This document shows, in pieces, positions 1-9,045 of a DNA stretch of 64,000 nt; position 1 is the stretch's first letter; every line of letters begins with the position of its first letter. The stretch is from Streptomyces hygroscopicus. GTDB lineage: Bacteria; Actinomycetota; Actinomycetes; Streptomycetales; Streptomycetaceae. The stretch is taken from contig NZ_LBMW01000028.1 of assembly GCF_026168105.1 (NCBI RefSeq), forward strand, positions 1-64,000, written 5' to 3'. The translations under genes were made by a program, and so were the position numbers. Below the pieces are notes generated by a model. It was not told the origin of the DNA and did no database searches. It saw only the letters and a list, made by a program, of their open reading frames with translations.

Positions 1-5
1 TGCCC

Positions 6-1718
6 ATGACCCTGACGCCCCTCACGGCCGATCAGAGCGGAAGACCACGACCGGCGTTTCTGGACGACTACGCCCGCACGCGGTTCCGGCGCCGGCTGAG
101 CCCGCTCTCGCGGGTGCCGCACACCGGGCGGATCGGCGAGGCATGGCATCTCGCCGCGCGGCGCGGCAGGTTCGGCCCGGTGATCGTCGACCGCGCGCCG
201 GACGTCGATCCGGATGGCCCGCTGGTGCGCAGCTACGACGAGTGGGCGTCCTTGGTGGACGATCTCGCCTCGCGGCTGTACGCACTGGGAGTACGCGAAT
301 GGGACCGGGTCGCCGTCATCAAACGCAACCACCTCGACGTGGCGCTGCTCGCCTCGGCCGCCGCGCGGATCGGCGCGATTCCCGCGCTGATCACCGACAA
401 CCATCCCGCTGAGACTCTCACCGTTCTCCTCGAACGCCTGGAGCGCCCCTTCCTGGTGGCGGATCGGCAAGCCCTGTCACGGTTGGCCCTCGACGAGGAC
501 GGCCTGGCCCGGCTGACGGAACGTACGGCCTGCGTGGGCACGCCGTCTCCGGACCGGTCCGATGTGACGGCATTCGCGGAACTGGCCGGCGGGCCCGTGC
601 CACAGGTCAGGATGCGCAAGCCGCACGAACCGATGGTCATCACCCACACGTCGGGCACGACGGGGGTGCCCAAGCTGGTGATGCACTCGGCACAGTCTCT
701 TTACTCCCTGGCTCTGGTCGAGACCGAGCGGTGGCCGCTCATCCGGCTGCGCAGGAGTGACACCGTGGCGTTCTGCCACCCGTACTCGCACCAGCGGGTC
801 ATCACAGGACTGCTGCCCCTGACCACCGTCGGGCCGAAACTGCTGATGCTGTCGGACCCGGAGTCGCCCACAGCGCACGCATTGCTGGCCGCGCACGCCC
901 CCACTCTCGTCGAAACCCTCCCGAACGCGTTCCTGGCCTGGGAGGACCTGGCTCATGACCCACGCCGGCCGTTTCGCAACGTCCGGCTCTACATCAACTC
1001 CTTCGACGCCATTCACACGCGCACCGTACGGACCTTCCTCGCGGCCACCGATCGCAGGCTGCCCATCTGGGTGCAGTCGTGGAGTCAGACCGAGGCCGGA
1101 GCCGTCGCCATCCGCCCGTATCTGCGCGGCTCGGTGAAGCGGTGCGGCAATCGTCCCCCACCGACCCAGAACGTGGGTTGGCCGGTTCCTGGATTCGGCA
1201 AAGTGCGCGCGGTTGCGCCGGAAAGCGGGGATCCCGTACCGGCCGGGCAGGTGGGTCTGATCCAGTTCTCGGCACCCGGCCGTTGCCTCGGCTACGTCGG
1301 AGAGCAGAAGCGGCACACCGCCAAGTGCGAGGGGCTCTGGTGGAACCTCGGTGACATGGCGGTCATCGGTCGCTGGGGAACGGTTCGGCTGATCGACCGC
1401 GAAGTCGACCGGATCCCCGGCACGAGTGCGCTGGAAATCGAGGACCTGCTGCTCGACCGGCTGCCACAGATCACCGAGGTGGTCGTGCTCGCCGTCCGGG
1501 ACGGCAACCCCCAACCCGTGCTCAGCCTGCGGGAGGGATCCTCCCTCGACCCGGCGCAATGGCGTCGGGCCACCGCGGACCTGCCCGTGATGGCCGCTCC
1601 GGTCAAGATCGGCTGGGACGAGTTTCCGCGCACCGCGACCTGGAAGATCCGGCGCACCCTGCTGCGCGAACAGCTCCTCTCGGGGGCCCGCGGGATCGGG
1701 TACGGACGGTGGACGTGA
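6..1718 (+). CDS. AMP-dependent acyl-CoA synthetase/ligase (ANL superfamily)
   Basis: Predicted to adenylate a carboxylic acid and pass it to CoA or a carrier protein. The 570-residue product has the ANL landmarks in order: a P-loop motif (THTSGTTGVPK, about residues 214-224), an A8-like hinge (RIPGTSALEIEDLL, about 470-484) and a C-terminal TWKIRR lysine motif (about 545) matching the A10 catalytic lysine. Length is normal for a full acyl-CoA ligase. The ATG is five bases from the window edge, so its upstream signals cannot be judged. A methyltransferase gene follows after 22 bases in the same direction, so the two are probably co-transcribed in a biosynthetic locus that continues to the left. 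The substrate cannot be told from sequence. Confidence 0.88.
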   Translation: MTLTPLTADQSGRPRPAFLDDYARTRFRRRLSPLSRVPHTGRIGEAWHLAARRGRFGPVIVDRAPDVDPDGPLVRSYDEWASLVDDLASRLYALGVREWDRVAVIKRNHLDVALLASAAARIGAIPALITDNHPAETLTVLLERLERPFLVADRQALSRLALDEDGLARLTERTACVGTPSPDRSDVTAFAELAGGPVPQVRMRKPHEPMVITHTSGTTGVPKLVMHSAQSLYSLALVETERWPLIRLRRSDTVAFCHPYSHQRVITGLLPLTTVGPKLLMLSDPESPTAHALLAAHAPTLVETLPNAFLAWEDLAHDPRRPFRNVRLYINSFDAIHTRTVRTFLAATDRRLPIWVQSWSQTEAGAVAIRPYLRGSVKRCGNRPPPTQNVGWPVPGFGKVRAVAPESGDPVPAGQVGLIQFSAPGRCLGYVGEQKRHTAKCEGLWWNLGDMAVIGRWGTVRLIDREVDRIPGTSALEIEDLLLDRLPQITEVVVLAVRDGNPQPVLSLREGSSLDPAQWRRATADLPVMAAPVKIGWDEFPRTATWKIRRTLLREQLLSGARGIGYGRWT

Positions 1719-1740
1719 CACGTCGGACAGGGGCCACGCC

Positions 1741-2361
1741 ATGCTGATGAACCGGATCGAGAAGGCGGCCATCGACAACGCCGGCCGCCGAGCGCTGCAA
1801 CGTCACTACGAGATACCCAAGCTGCTGCAGCTGGCGGGTGGACCCCTGCCGCCCGGCGCACACGCGGTGGAGATCGGCTGCGGCCCCGGCTACGGAACCC
1901 GGCTGATTCTGGACGGGTTCCGCGCCGCGCAGGTGGACGCGTTGGACCTTGATCCCGGCATGATCGACAAGGCCCGCCGCCGGCTGTCCCGCCACCATCC
2001 GGACCGTACCCGGCTGGCGGTGGGGGACGCCACGGACCTGCGGTCCGCCTTCGGTGCCGCCGACGGTTCCTATGACGCCGCATTCGATTTCGCCATCATT
2101 CACCACATACCGAACTGGCGTGCCGCGCTGGCCGAGATCGCCCGCGTACTCAAACCGGGTGGCCTGTTCGTCTTCGAGGAGGTCACGGCTCACGCGCTTG
2201 CCAGACCCAGCTACCGGCTGCTGTTCGATCACCCCACAGAGGACCGGTTCAGCGCCGCCCAGTTCTTGCCCGAGCTGCATCGGCACGGCCTCACGGTGCG
2301 CGATGCCTGTACCCGCATCAGCGGCGACTACCTGTTCGGCGTCGCCGAGCGCCGGGCCTGA
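1741..2361 (+). CDS. Class I SAM-dependent methyltransferase
   Basis: A 206-residue Rossmann-fold methyltransferase. Motif I (VEIGCGPGYG) lies near residues 42-51, an acidic motif II (ALDLDPGMID) follows, and a GDATD loop suits adenine contacts. The later hydrophobic strand and the ARVLKPGGLFVFEE segment are typical of the Methyltransf_11/25 families. The start could be the ATG used here or the ATG two codons further in; no strong ribosome-binding site separates them. It probably works with the ligase 22 bases upstream. The acceptor substrate is unknown. Confidence 0.85.
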   Translation: MLMNRIEKAAIDNAGRRALQRHYEIPKLLQLAGGPLPPGAHAVEIGCGPGYGTRLILDGFRAAQVDALDLDPGMIDKARRRLSRHHPDRTRLAVGDATDLRSAFGAADGSYDAAFDFAIIHHIPNWRAALAEIARVLKPGGLFVFEEVTAHALARPSYRLLFDHPTEDRFSAAQFLPELHRHGLTVRDACTRISGDYLFGVAERRA

Positions 2362-2462
2362 CGCGATGCGGCGGGCCCGCACCGGATGCGACTGAGACGC
2401 CCATCTCAGCGCCATGCAAGCCACAACTGCCATGCTTCGTTTGTCACCCACCAAGGGCGACT

Positions 2463-2552
2463 GGAGAGATACCCATAGCGGCCCAATGGGGATCGGAGTT
2501 CACCTCCGATGAGGGGTTCTGCCCCACGCAGGTTCGAATCCTGCTCTCTCCG
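2463..2552 (+). tRNA. Class II tRNA with UCA anticodon; tRNA-Sec candidate
   Basis: A cloverleaf can be folded by hand. The acceptor stem is GGAGAGA/TCTCTCC (2463-2469 with 2545-2551), discriminator G, then genomic CCA (2553-2555). The D stem is CCCAT/ATGGG. The anticodon stem is TCGGA/TCCGA (2493-2497 with 2505-2509) around loop GTTCACC, giving UCA at 2500-2502. The variable arm is GGGG/CCCC with loop TTCTG. The T arm is GCAGG-TTCGAAT-CCTGC. A UCA anticodon with a long variable arm points to selenocysteine tRNA. Against a canonical tRNA-Sec: the acceptor/T-stem geometry reads 7+5 rather than 8+5, and position 37 is C. No sel genes are in the window. Confidence 0.62.
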
Positions 2553-2788
2553 CCACGGCTCGGCACCCCGCCGCCACCGTGACCGCACCGCCTGCTGTCA
2601 GGCAGGCAGATGCGCGGCACTGCTGGTGAGTGAACGGGCGGTCTGCGTATGGACGTACTCCATGGGGCGGGTCAGGACCTCCGGATCGGTGGTGCAGACT
2701 CATGCACCTGACGCTCAGTCAAGTCTTTTGCGTACCGCTGCCAGCTGACGCAAAGGGAAGAAGGCGGGCGGTGCCCCGGCGTGAGCGG

Positions 2789-4060
2789 TCATCGGCGCTG
2801 ACGCGCCAGCCGCCCGGTGATCCGCCGGGCGGCGAACTCGGTGCCGGCCACGAAGCGCAGCATCGGACCGAACGTGGGTGCCGCCAGCGAGCCGGTGAAG
2901 TACAGTCCCGGCACGCTGGACTCGAACGCGCCGGACAGGCGCGGGGCTTGAGCACCGGGAACTCGGGCCACCGCCTCGCGCACCGGCGGCGTGAGGAAGC
3001 GCAGGGCATCGACGTCGAGCCGGTAGCCGGTGGCGGCCAGCACGTGGTCGACGACCACGTCGGCTCGCCCGCTGCCCGTCCCGCCGAGTCGCAGGTGCAC
3101 CTCATTGCCTGCCAGCCGCGCCTGCTCGACGCGGCAGGCGGTTCGGACGGGAACGACATCTTCGACGCGCTCGCGCAGCCACCAACCGCCCGAGGGGCCC
3201 AGGGCGCGCCGGAACAGCTGCATCCGCGCGGCGGCCGGCAGGGCCCGTACGGTGCCAGGAGCGCGGCAGACTGCGGCCAGGATCCAGCCGGTACCAAGCG
3301 GGGAGGCCGGTTGGGCCAGCCGCCGCGTCCACGGCCGCCGCAGCTGCGGGCGCTCACCCCAACGCACCCGAGAGGCACGCACCAGCACCTCGACGTCTGC
3401 GCCGGCCTCGTGCAGCAGCGCGGCGCTCTCCAGCGCCGACTGGCCGCCCCCAACCACCGCGACGCGCAGTCCGGCGTACCGTGACAGGTCGGTGTGCTGA
3501 CTCGTGTGGGACAGCGCCGCCCGCGGCCCTGGCTCGCCAGGCGACAGCAGCAACAGTTCGTCGGGGATGTGCGCGAGCGTGGCAAGTCCGGTGGCCACCA
3601 CCACGGCCGCGGACTCGATCTCCTCGCCATCCTGCAGACGGACGGCAAAGCCCGCCCCGGCGCGCTCCACCGCCGTGACGCGGGTCGGGTCGACGGAGCC
3701 GACGTACCGCTGGGTGAACCACATCCCGTAGTTCACGAACGTCTGGCACGGGATCGGCGTCAGCTCGGTCAGCTCCGGCTCGCCCGTCTCCCGGCAGAAG
3801 TCCGCCAGCCGACCACCCGGCACCGGGGCGGACAGATCGGTTGCCGCCGGCGTCGACTTCAGGAACATGCCGGTCGCCACCGCGTGCCGCCAGCTGCCCA
3901 TGATGTCGCCGAAGACGCGCACCGGGACGCCGGCCGCCCGCAGATGCGCGGCCACCGACAGGCCGTACGGACCGGCGCCGATGACCACCACCGGCTCGCC
4001 CCCCACTCCGGAGTCGAGCCCGTTTTGGGCACGGCGCTGCCCGTCAATCGACTGCGTCAT
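2789..4060 (-). CDS. FAD/NAD(P)-dependent monooxygenase (FMO/lysine N-hydroxylase-like)
   Basis: A flavoprotein of about 423 residues that probably hydroxylates or oxidises a small substrate with NAD(P)H and O2. An N-terminal FAD Rossmann motif (VVVIGAGPYG, about residues 24-33) is followed by a second dinucleotide motif (VAVVGGGQSALE, about residue 200) for NADPH. The end has an ATGYRLDVD stretch and a FTGSLAAPTFGPMLRFV segment typical of this superfamily. The start at 4060 is chosen because GGGGGA lies about 6 bases upstream; the frame stays open further but without such a site. It stands alone, convergent with the tRNA. The substrate is unknown. Confidence 0.82.
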   Translation of the reverse strand: MTQSIDGQRRAQNGLDSGVGGEPVVVIGAGPYGLSVAAHLRAAGVPVRVFGDIMGSWRHAVATGMFLKSTPAATDLSAPVPGGRLADFCRETGEPELTELTPIPCQTFVNYGMWFTQRYVGSVDPTRVTAVERAGAGFAVRLQDGEEIESAAVVVATGLATLAHIPDELLLLSPGEPGPRAALSHTSQHTDLSRYAGLRVAVVGGGQSALESAALLHEAGADVEVLVRASRVRWGERPQLRRPWTRRLAQPASPLGTGWILAAVCRAPGTVRALPAAARMQLFRRALGPSGGWWLRERVEDVVPVRTACRVEQARLAGNEVHLRLGGTGSGRADVVVDHVLAATGYRLDVDALRFLTPPVREAVARVPGAQAPRLSGAFESSVPGLYFTGSLAAPTFGPMLRFVAGTEFAARRITGRLARQRR

Positions 4061-4364
4061 CCATCCCCCAAACGCCACGGCGGCGCCCCAAGGCGCACGC
4101 GGCCAACGGCGGCTCGCCGGCCCCTGGGCCCGATACGCCGCCTCCCCCTCCGGCGTCAGTGTGCCCACTTTCGCGCCAGTCGCGGTCGATACAGGCGCAC
4201 GTTGCCCAAAAACTTACCTGTCGGACAGCGCGCTGGGGCACCGCAGCGGCGCCCAACTCGCCGGAGCCGCAGGGATTCTGGCGCTGGTGGCCTTCGGTTT
4301 ACGGTCCGGTCGCCCGTGCTCGGCGAGGAAGTGGGCCAGCGCGGCCGGGTCGACCAGCGCCACG

Positions 4365-4540
4365 CCCGTGAAACTTGAGGGTGGCGATGGCTTGTTCGAC
4401 CAGTGCCCGACCCTTCGCGTGGGACCGGTTGACGGCCTGCTGACCGGCGGAAAGGCTGTCCCATCGGCCGCGGTAAGGAAGGCGGACGACGCCGCCTGCG
4501 CCTTGGTAGCCCTTGTCCGCCCAGCAGTTGACGGCTTCCG
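4365..4540 (-). pseudogene. IS5-type DDE transposase, C-terminal fragment
   Basis: The reverse strand encodes the C-terminal transposase motifs WADKGYQGAGG, PYRGRWDSLS and NRSHAKGRALVEQAIATLK, which hold the last catalytic Glu region of IS5/DDE_Tnp_4 transposases. The N-terminal two thirds and a start codon are missing and the frame decays after ATLK. It is a remnant in the 0.6-kb gap between the monooxygenase and chitinase genes, just upstream of the chitinase promoter region. Confidence 0.7.
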
Positions 4541-4578
4541 CTCGCCGGAAGTTGCCCCGGGCCGACCCGAATGGACTC

Positions 4579-4595
4579 AGTTGGTCTAGGCCTCT
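4579..4595 (+). promoter_or_regulatory. DasR dre-like operator of the chitinase gene
   Basis: The sequence TTGGTCTAGGCCTC matches the DasR responsive element core TGGTCTAGACCA at about 10 of 12 positions. It directly abuts a TTGACG -35-like hexamer (4595-4600). dre sites overlapping chitinase promoters are well known in Streptomyces, where DasR represses until glucosamine-6-phosphate accumulates. The match is by eye. Confidence 0.55.
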
Positions 4596-4632
4596 TGACG
4601 GAGGGTCCCGCGGGCTGTTTGGTATGTACCAA
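4595..4632 (+). promoter_or_regulatory. Putative chitinase promoter with inverted repeat
   Basis: TTGACG at 4595-4600 is a good -35. A possible -10 (TGGTAT) lies about 19 bases on. It is embedded in the inverted repeat TTGGTA-TG-TACCAA (4619-4632), which could bind a second regulator. The chitinase ATG follows about 65 bases downstream. Confidence 0.4.
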
Positions 4633-4695
4633 GCCCTTCGCGGCCCACCCCCACCACTTCGCCCCCCGATGGGCATCCCCGAAAGGGGAACTGTC

Positions 4696-6405
4696 ATGCA
4701 CCTGGCCAGATTTGCGGCTTCCGTGTGCGCCCTCGCGCTTTCGGCCACCGGCGTCGCCGTCGCGCTGGCCCCCGCCGGCAGCGCCGCGGTGAGCAGCGTC
4801 TACTCCGTGGCTCCCTACGTCGACATGTCGAACAGTCAGGAAGGACTGCTCGACACCGCCATCACCGGACACCACCTCAAGGCCTACACAGCGGCGTTCG
4901 TACTCGGCGAAGGCTGCACCCAGATCTGGGGCGACACGCTCCCCATCGGCGCCGACTCCTACACCGATCCCGAGATCGCCAAGGCGAGGTCCGAAGGCGC
5001 CTCCGTCATCGTCTCCTCCGGCGGGGCGAGCGGCGAGCCGCTCGCGTGGACGTGCTCGAACCAGAGCAGCATCGACGCCGGATACCAGGCCATCGTCAAC
5101 GACTACGGCGTCACCCGACTCGACTTCGACGTCGAAGGCGCCGCCGTCGCGGACACCGCGGCCGCGGCCCGCCAGATGCAGGCGATGAAGGACCTCAAGG
5201 CGTCCAACCCCGGCCTGCAGTTCTCCATGACCCTGCCGGTGCTGACGAGCGGGCTGACCAACGACGGCGTCAACATCCTCAAAGCCGCTGAGAACGCGGG
5301 CACCAAGATCGACGTAGTCAACATCATGACCATGGACTACTACGGCGGCACCGGCACCGAGATGGGCCAAGGCGCGGTTTCCGCAGCCAAGGCCACGCTG
5401 GCGCAGATGCAGTCCGTCGACTCCGGTTACACCTACGCCAACCTCGGCATTACTCCGATGATCGGCAAGAACGACGACGGTTCCACCTTCACGCCGGCGG
5501 ACGCCCAGACGGTGGAGAGTTTCGCCGCACAGAACGGTGTCGGGCGGCTGGCGTTCTGGTCGGTCAACCGGGACCAACCGTGCAGTGGAAGCGCCAACTC
5601 GCTGTCCACGTGCAGCGAAATCAGTCAGGACAGCCTCGCGTTCACAGACGCGTTCGTGCCGTACGAGGGCAGCTCAGGCGGAGGCGGGGGCACCACCAGT
5701 GACTTCTCCCTGTCCCTGTCGCCGGACTCCGCCTCGGTCGCCCGGGGCGGTTCCGCGACCGCGGCCGTCTCCACAGCTGTCACCTCTGGCAGCGCCGAAT
5801 CCGTCAGCCTCTCCGCCTCCGGCGCACCCTCCGGCGTCAGCGTCTCCTTCGGCCCCGGATCCGTAACATCTGGTGGCAACTCGACGCTGACGGCGACGGT
5901 CGGCTCGTCCGTGGCCGCAGGCATCTACCCAATCACCGTCATCGGCACCGCCGCGAGTGGCAGCCACAGCGCGACCTACACGCTCACTGTCACCGGCAGT
6001 GGAGGCGGCGGAGGAGGAGGCGGGGGCTCACTGGCCAACGCGGGCTTCGAAACCGGCAGCCTGAGCCCTTGGACCTGCACGGGCGGCAGCGCAGTGGTCT
6101 CCAGCCCGGTCCACAGCGGCAGCCACAGCCTGGAGGTCACCCCGAGCTCCAGCGGCACCGGCGAATGCGGCCAGACCGTCACCCTGTCCCCCAACCAGAG
6201 CTACACGCTCACCGGCTGGGTGCAGGGCCCGTACGCCTACATCGGAGTCACCGGCGGCGCCACCGCGAGCACGTGGTCGAACAGCATGAGCTGGAACCAG
6301 CTCAAGGTCGGCTTCACCACCGGCAGCAGCGGAACGATCACCGTCTACGTCCACGGCTGGTACGGCCAGTCCAACGTCGGCGCCGACGACTTCGCCCTCG
6401 GCTGA
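4696..6405 (+). CDS. Secreted GH18 chitinase with C-terminal carbohydrate-binding domain
   Basis: Hydrolyses chitin outside the cell. A signal peptide (about residues 1-33, ending near GSAA) precedes a GH18 barrel. The LDFDVEG segment is the DxDxE signature, with catalytic Glu147 after Asp143 and Asp145. Downstream come a Gly/Ser linker, an Ig/FN3-like domain (about 340-430), a poly-Gly linker and a C-terminal jelly-roll-type carbohydrate-binding module that starts near NAGFETGSLSPW. The 569-residue size suits the ChiC/ChiD-like Streptomyces chitinases. The start is the ATG after GAAAGGGG; the frame is open upstream but codes for nothing plausible. The upstream dre-like site suggests DasR control. 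Confidence 0.88.
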   Translation: MHLARFAASVCALALSATGVAVALAPAGSAAVSSVYSVAPYVDMSNSQEGLLDTAITGHHLKAYTAAFVLGEGCTQIWGDTLPIGADSYTDPEIAKARSEGASVIVSSGGASGEPLAWTCSNQSSIDAGYQAIVNDYGVTRLDFDVEGAAVADTAAAARQMQAMKDLKASNPGLQFSMTLPVLTSGLTNDGVNILKAAENAGTKIDVVNIMTMDYYGGTGTEMGQGAVSAAKATLAQMQSVDSGYTYANLGITPMIGKNDDGSTFTPADAQTVESFAAQNGVGRLAFWSVNRDQPCSGSANSLSTCSEISQDSLAFTDAFVPYEGSSGGGGGTTSDFSLSLSPDSASVARGGSATAAVSTAVTSGSAESVSLSASGAPSGVSVSFGPGSVTSGGNSTLTATVGSSVAAGIYPITVIGTAASGSHSATYTLTVTGSGGGGGGGGGSLANAGFETGSLSPWTCTGGSAVVSSPVHSGSHSLEVTPSSSGTGECGQTVTLSPNQSYTLTGWVQGPYAYIGVTGGATASTWSNSMSWNQLKVGFTTGSSGTITVYVHGWYGQSNVGADDFALG

Positions 6406-6440
6406 GGGAGCCGGCGCGCGTGGGGAAGATCGACGTTGGA

Positions 6441-6461
6441 CCATCCGGACGCTCCGGACGG
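6441..6461 (+). terminator. Hairpin after the chitinase gene
   Basis: CCATCCGGA and TCCGGACGG form a 9-bp stem with one mismatch and a CGC loop, 36 bases after the chitinase stop codon. There is no T-run, which is common for Streptomyces hairpin terminators. It also lies between convergent genes. Confidence 0.4.
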
Positions 6462-6507
6462 ACAATCGAGGCGTTTGACAGCGAACCCAGTCGTTCAGGC
6501 TTCCTTG

Positions 6508-7065
6508 TCAGCGAACCTGGTCGCTCTTCGGCCCGATGCCTTTGATCCTGGTCGGAGTTCCGTCCGGGGCGAACGAGTGGTGGAAGGTGAAGGCGTGCGG
6601 CGCGGAGCCGTGGTCGTGGAGGTGTTCCAGCCTGGAAACCCCGTCCTGCCAGGTGGGTATCACGCCATCGGAGACCCACCAGAAGACGTAACCCGGGTGT
6701 GCTGCCCTCTCGAACCAGTCGTAACGCCTGTTGAGTGCCTCACGGTGCAGACCGGTGTAGATGGCGTCGAAGGCGGGGCGCAGGTCGGTCCAGAGTGAGA
6801 GGGTCGCGGCCAGGGCGATGGTTTCCACCGTATGGCCCTTGCCGTACCAGGTCGGTACGGCGAACTCGCCCCATGCACCCCAGTCCAGGTCGAAGTGTGT
6901 GCCCCGGCCGCCGTCTGCCGCTTCAGCACGAGCGAGGTACCCGGGGTGCTGGCTGATCCTCCGGTAGATGGCCTCGCCGCTGTCGTGGAGCTCGCGCGTG
7001 AGAGGGGCGGGATCGGCGAGAGGTGACTTCAGGACGCCGAATGTGTACAGCGCAAGATGGGGCAT
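6508..7065 (-). CDS. DUF3291 domain protein
   Basis: A soluble 185-residue protein that begins MPHLALYTFGVLKSPL and contains FYRRISQHPGYL-like and WGEFAVPTWYGKGH segments characteristic of the DUF3291 family (monooxygenase-like ferredoxin fold, often annotated as antibiotic-biosynthesis-monooxygenase-like). The ATG at 7065 is preferred because GAGGAAGAG sits just upstream. Biochemical function is unknown. It is convergent with the chitinase gene and shows no operon partner. Confidence 0.75.
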   Translation of the reverse strand: MPHLALYTFGVLKSPLADPAPLTRELHDSGEAIYRRISQHPGYLARAEAADGGRGTHFDLDWGAWGEFAVPTWYGKGHTVETIALAATLSLWTDLRPAFDAIYTGLHREALNRRYDWFERAAHPGYVFWWVSDGVIPTWQDGVSRLEHLHDHGSAPHAFTFHHSFAPDGTPTRIKGIGPKSDQVR

Positions 7066-7312
7066 GCGTCTCTTCCTCGTTGGGGGTGCCTGGTGTGGAC
7101 CCGCGGGTGGCTCAACCTGAAGGAACTCCTGTGCGACCGTGGGCGATCGCCGAAGACCAGGTGAAGGTAGCTGCCTCTGCGGGCCATGTCGAAGTTGCGT
7201 TTTCCCTGCCCAAGTGGCCTCTTGCACCGGTCATTGCGGGGGCTGGGGCGGTGACGGGCGGGGCAGGCTGCGGGGTACCAGTGATCCACTTCGGCCGGTC
7301 GGTTCGCCCGCC

Positions 7313-7471
7313 ATGCCCGTCCGCACCCCCTGTCCGATAGCCCCGAGTGCCGCCGAACGCGCGCGGTTGAAGAAGATGGCCTACGGCCACAAGACCGAGC
7401 ACCGGCTGCGGGTGCGTGCACAGGTGGTGCTGCACGCCGCGCGACCCGTCAGCGACACCGGCGGGCGTTGA
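7313..7471 (+). pseudogene. IS630-type transposase, N-terminal fragment
   Basis: An ATG opens 52 codons reading APSAAERARLKKMAYGHKTEHRLRVRAQVVLHAARPVSDTGGR. This resembles the start of IS630-family transposases, where ERxxLxxxxxGHKTxHRxxxRAxxVLxAARG precedes the helix-turn-helix. It stops where the HTH should begin. No catalytic domain follows in the 314 bases before the next gene, and I see nothing else in that gap apart from the next gene's ribosome-binding site. Confidence 0.6.
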
Positions 7472-7785
7472 GCCGGACGACCGGGCTGTTGCTCGGACGC
7501 GCGAGCTCGCACCCCAAACGCATCTGGCGACTCGTTGTCCGGAGTCTGTTGTCCGGCCTCCGCTCACCGACACCGGACAAGACCGATCCCGTAGAACCGA
7601 GGTCAGCGGCCGGCGGCGCGGGCCTGGTTACGCCGTCAGCGGCAGCGGTTGCTCCGAGGGTCGGTCGGGAGACGGGCCACGCGCCGCGGGCCTCAACGGT
7701 TCGCGTACCACAAGGATGCAAACCGCTGTCCCGCCGCATGCTCGACACGCCAAAGCGACTACGAGAACACCACCAGGGAGAGCCC

Positions 7786-8268
7786 GTGTTCAAGAAAAGG
7801 ATCAGCGTCCGCATGGGGACGGCGGGAGCTGCAGCGGTCCTCGGCCTCATGGGCGCATTCGCCGGACAGGCGAGCGGCGCCAGCGACAACATCGCCGGTT
7901 GGAACGCCGCCGCGCACCGGACGGTCTCAGCCGCATCCTCGAGCGTGTGGTGCGGTGCCTGGGATCCCGACCCGGCCAACACCACCAACAAGCGACTCGT
8001 GGGCCCCACGCACACCAACTCAGATGGTTCGTGGGTGGGCCTGTACGAAGGCGAGTACCACGGGACAACGTACATGTGGGCCTACCTCGGCCACGCCCAC
8101 GTGGGAGCGACGGTGGACCTGGCCTGGCAGTATCGCGTGAACAACGCCTGGTACACGTGCGGCGATGCAAGCGGCAGTGACCACGCGACGGTGTGGTCAG
8201 GAACGAACCAGACGTGGACCTCCGGGGTACCGGTGAGCTCGGTCAGGACGTGGATCATCGAGCAGTAG
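7786..8268 (+). CDS. Small secreted protein of unknown function, two cysteines
   Basis: A 160-residue exported protein with a basic start (KKRISVR), hydrophobic core and a cleavage region near GQASGA (about residue 33). The mature part is rich in Trp, Gly, Ser and Thr and holds two cysteines (VWCGAW and WYTCGD) likely to form one disulfide, as in compact beta-rich extracellular proteins. The GTG start is chosen because AGGGAG lies 5 bases upstream and the signal peptide begins there. I do not recognise the family. It belongs to a run of small exported proteins between 7.7 and 19.4 kb. Confidence 0.72.
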   Translation: MFKKRISVRMGTAGAAAVLGLMGAFAGQASGASDNIAGWNAAAHRTVSAASSSVWCGAWDPDPANTTNKRLVGPTHTNSDGSWVGLYEGEYHGTTYMWAYLGHAHVGATVDLAWQYRVNNAWYTCGDASGSDHATVWSGTNQTWTSGVPVSSVRTWIIEQ

Positions 8269-8474
8269 CAGCTCAAGACCGTTCTCCAGCCCTGTATCGG
8301 GCCCGGACGAACGCCACCACGCAGGACACAACCCTCTGACGCCCGGCGCCGCGCATGCCTCTACGAGGAACTACGAGCCTGGGAAAGAGGGGCCCCTCGG
8401 TGGTTCGCCGAGGGAGCCATAGATCACGGGGTGTGCGGTCCAGAAATCGCACACCGGAGAGAAAGGATCCAGTC

Positions 8475-8804
8475 GTGAGCACAACCCGTCAGCGTGCAGG
8501 CATCCTGACCGTCGCGGCCACCTTGTGTCTCGGTCTCACCCTGACCCCGTCCGCCCATGCCGCCTCTGCCTCTGGGACCGCCTCCGCCACCCGGCCGGCC
8601 GCAGCGCAGGCTGCGTGCACCCCGTGGCACGACCAGAACACCTACGGTGTCACGTGCTCCAAGGGCACGTACATGGCCTGGGCGAAATGCAAGAACGGAC
8701 GCATGGCGACTGGTGCACTGGTGGACGCCCGCAGTTGGTCGTATGCCTACTGCACCAAGTACCACTCCTCCCTCGCCGTCCCGCTCGTGGCCGGCTGGCT
8801 CTGA
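8475..8804 (+). CDS. Small secreted four-cysteine protein, hypothetical
   Basis: A 109-residue protein starting at GTG after GAAAGGAT. The Sec signal peptide ends near SAHAAS (about residue 30), followed by an Ala/Thr-rich stretch. The mature domain has four cysteines (AACTPWH, VTCSKG, AKCKNG, AYCTKY), consistent with two disulfides in a roughly 60-residue fold. No catalytic motif is visible and the family is not recognised. It lies 206 bases after the previous secreted protein in the same direction but looks separately transcribed. Confidence 0.68.
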   Translation: MSTTRQRAGILTVAATLCLGLTLTPSAHAASASGTASATRPAAAQAACTPWHDQNTYGVTCSKGTYMAWAKCKNGRMATGALVDARSWSYAYCTKYHSSLAVPLVAGWL

Positions 8805-9045
8805 GTGAGAACGGGATTCTGCAAGGACCGCTGCTGACCGCCCTGGGAGCGTTACGGCGAGCTCCCAGGGCGAGCCTGCCAGCGATGTGCCACGTTGGCT
8901 CGGCGCGCGACGCGCTCTGCGTGGGCCCGCGAGCAGGTCCGGCTGGTCATCGCGCAGCTCGCAGTCACTTCATGCCGCTGCTCACCGGGGAGACCATGGC
9001 GCGCTTGATCTCCGATCTCCGGCCGCGCCTTCGACGCTGCAACTT

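Noticed and set aside
477..1778. Long reverse frame opposite the adenylate-forming enzyme
   Set aside because: Mirror frame of a GC-rich gene; composition is non-protein-like and the forward gene carries all ANL motifs.
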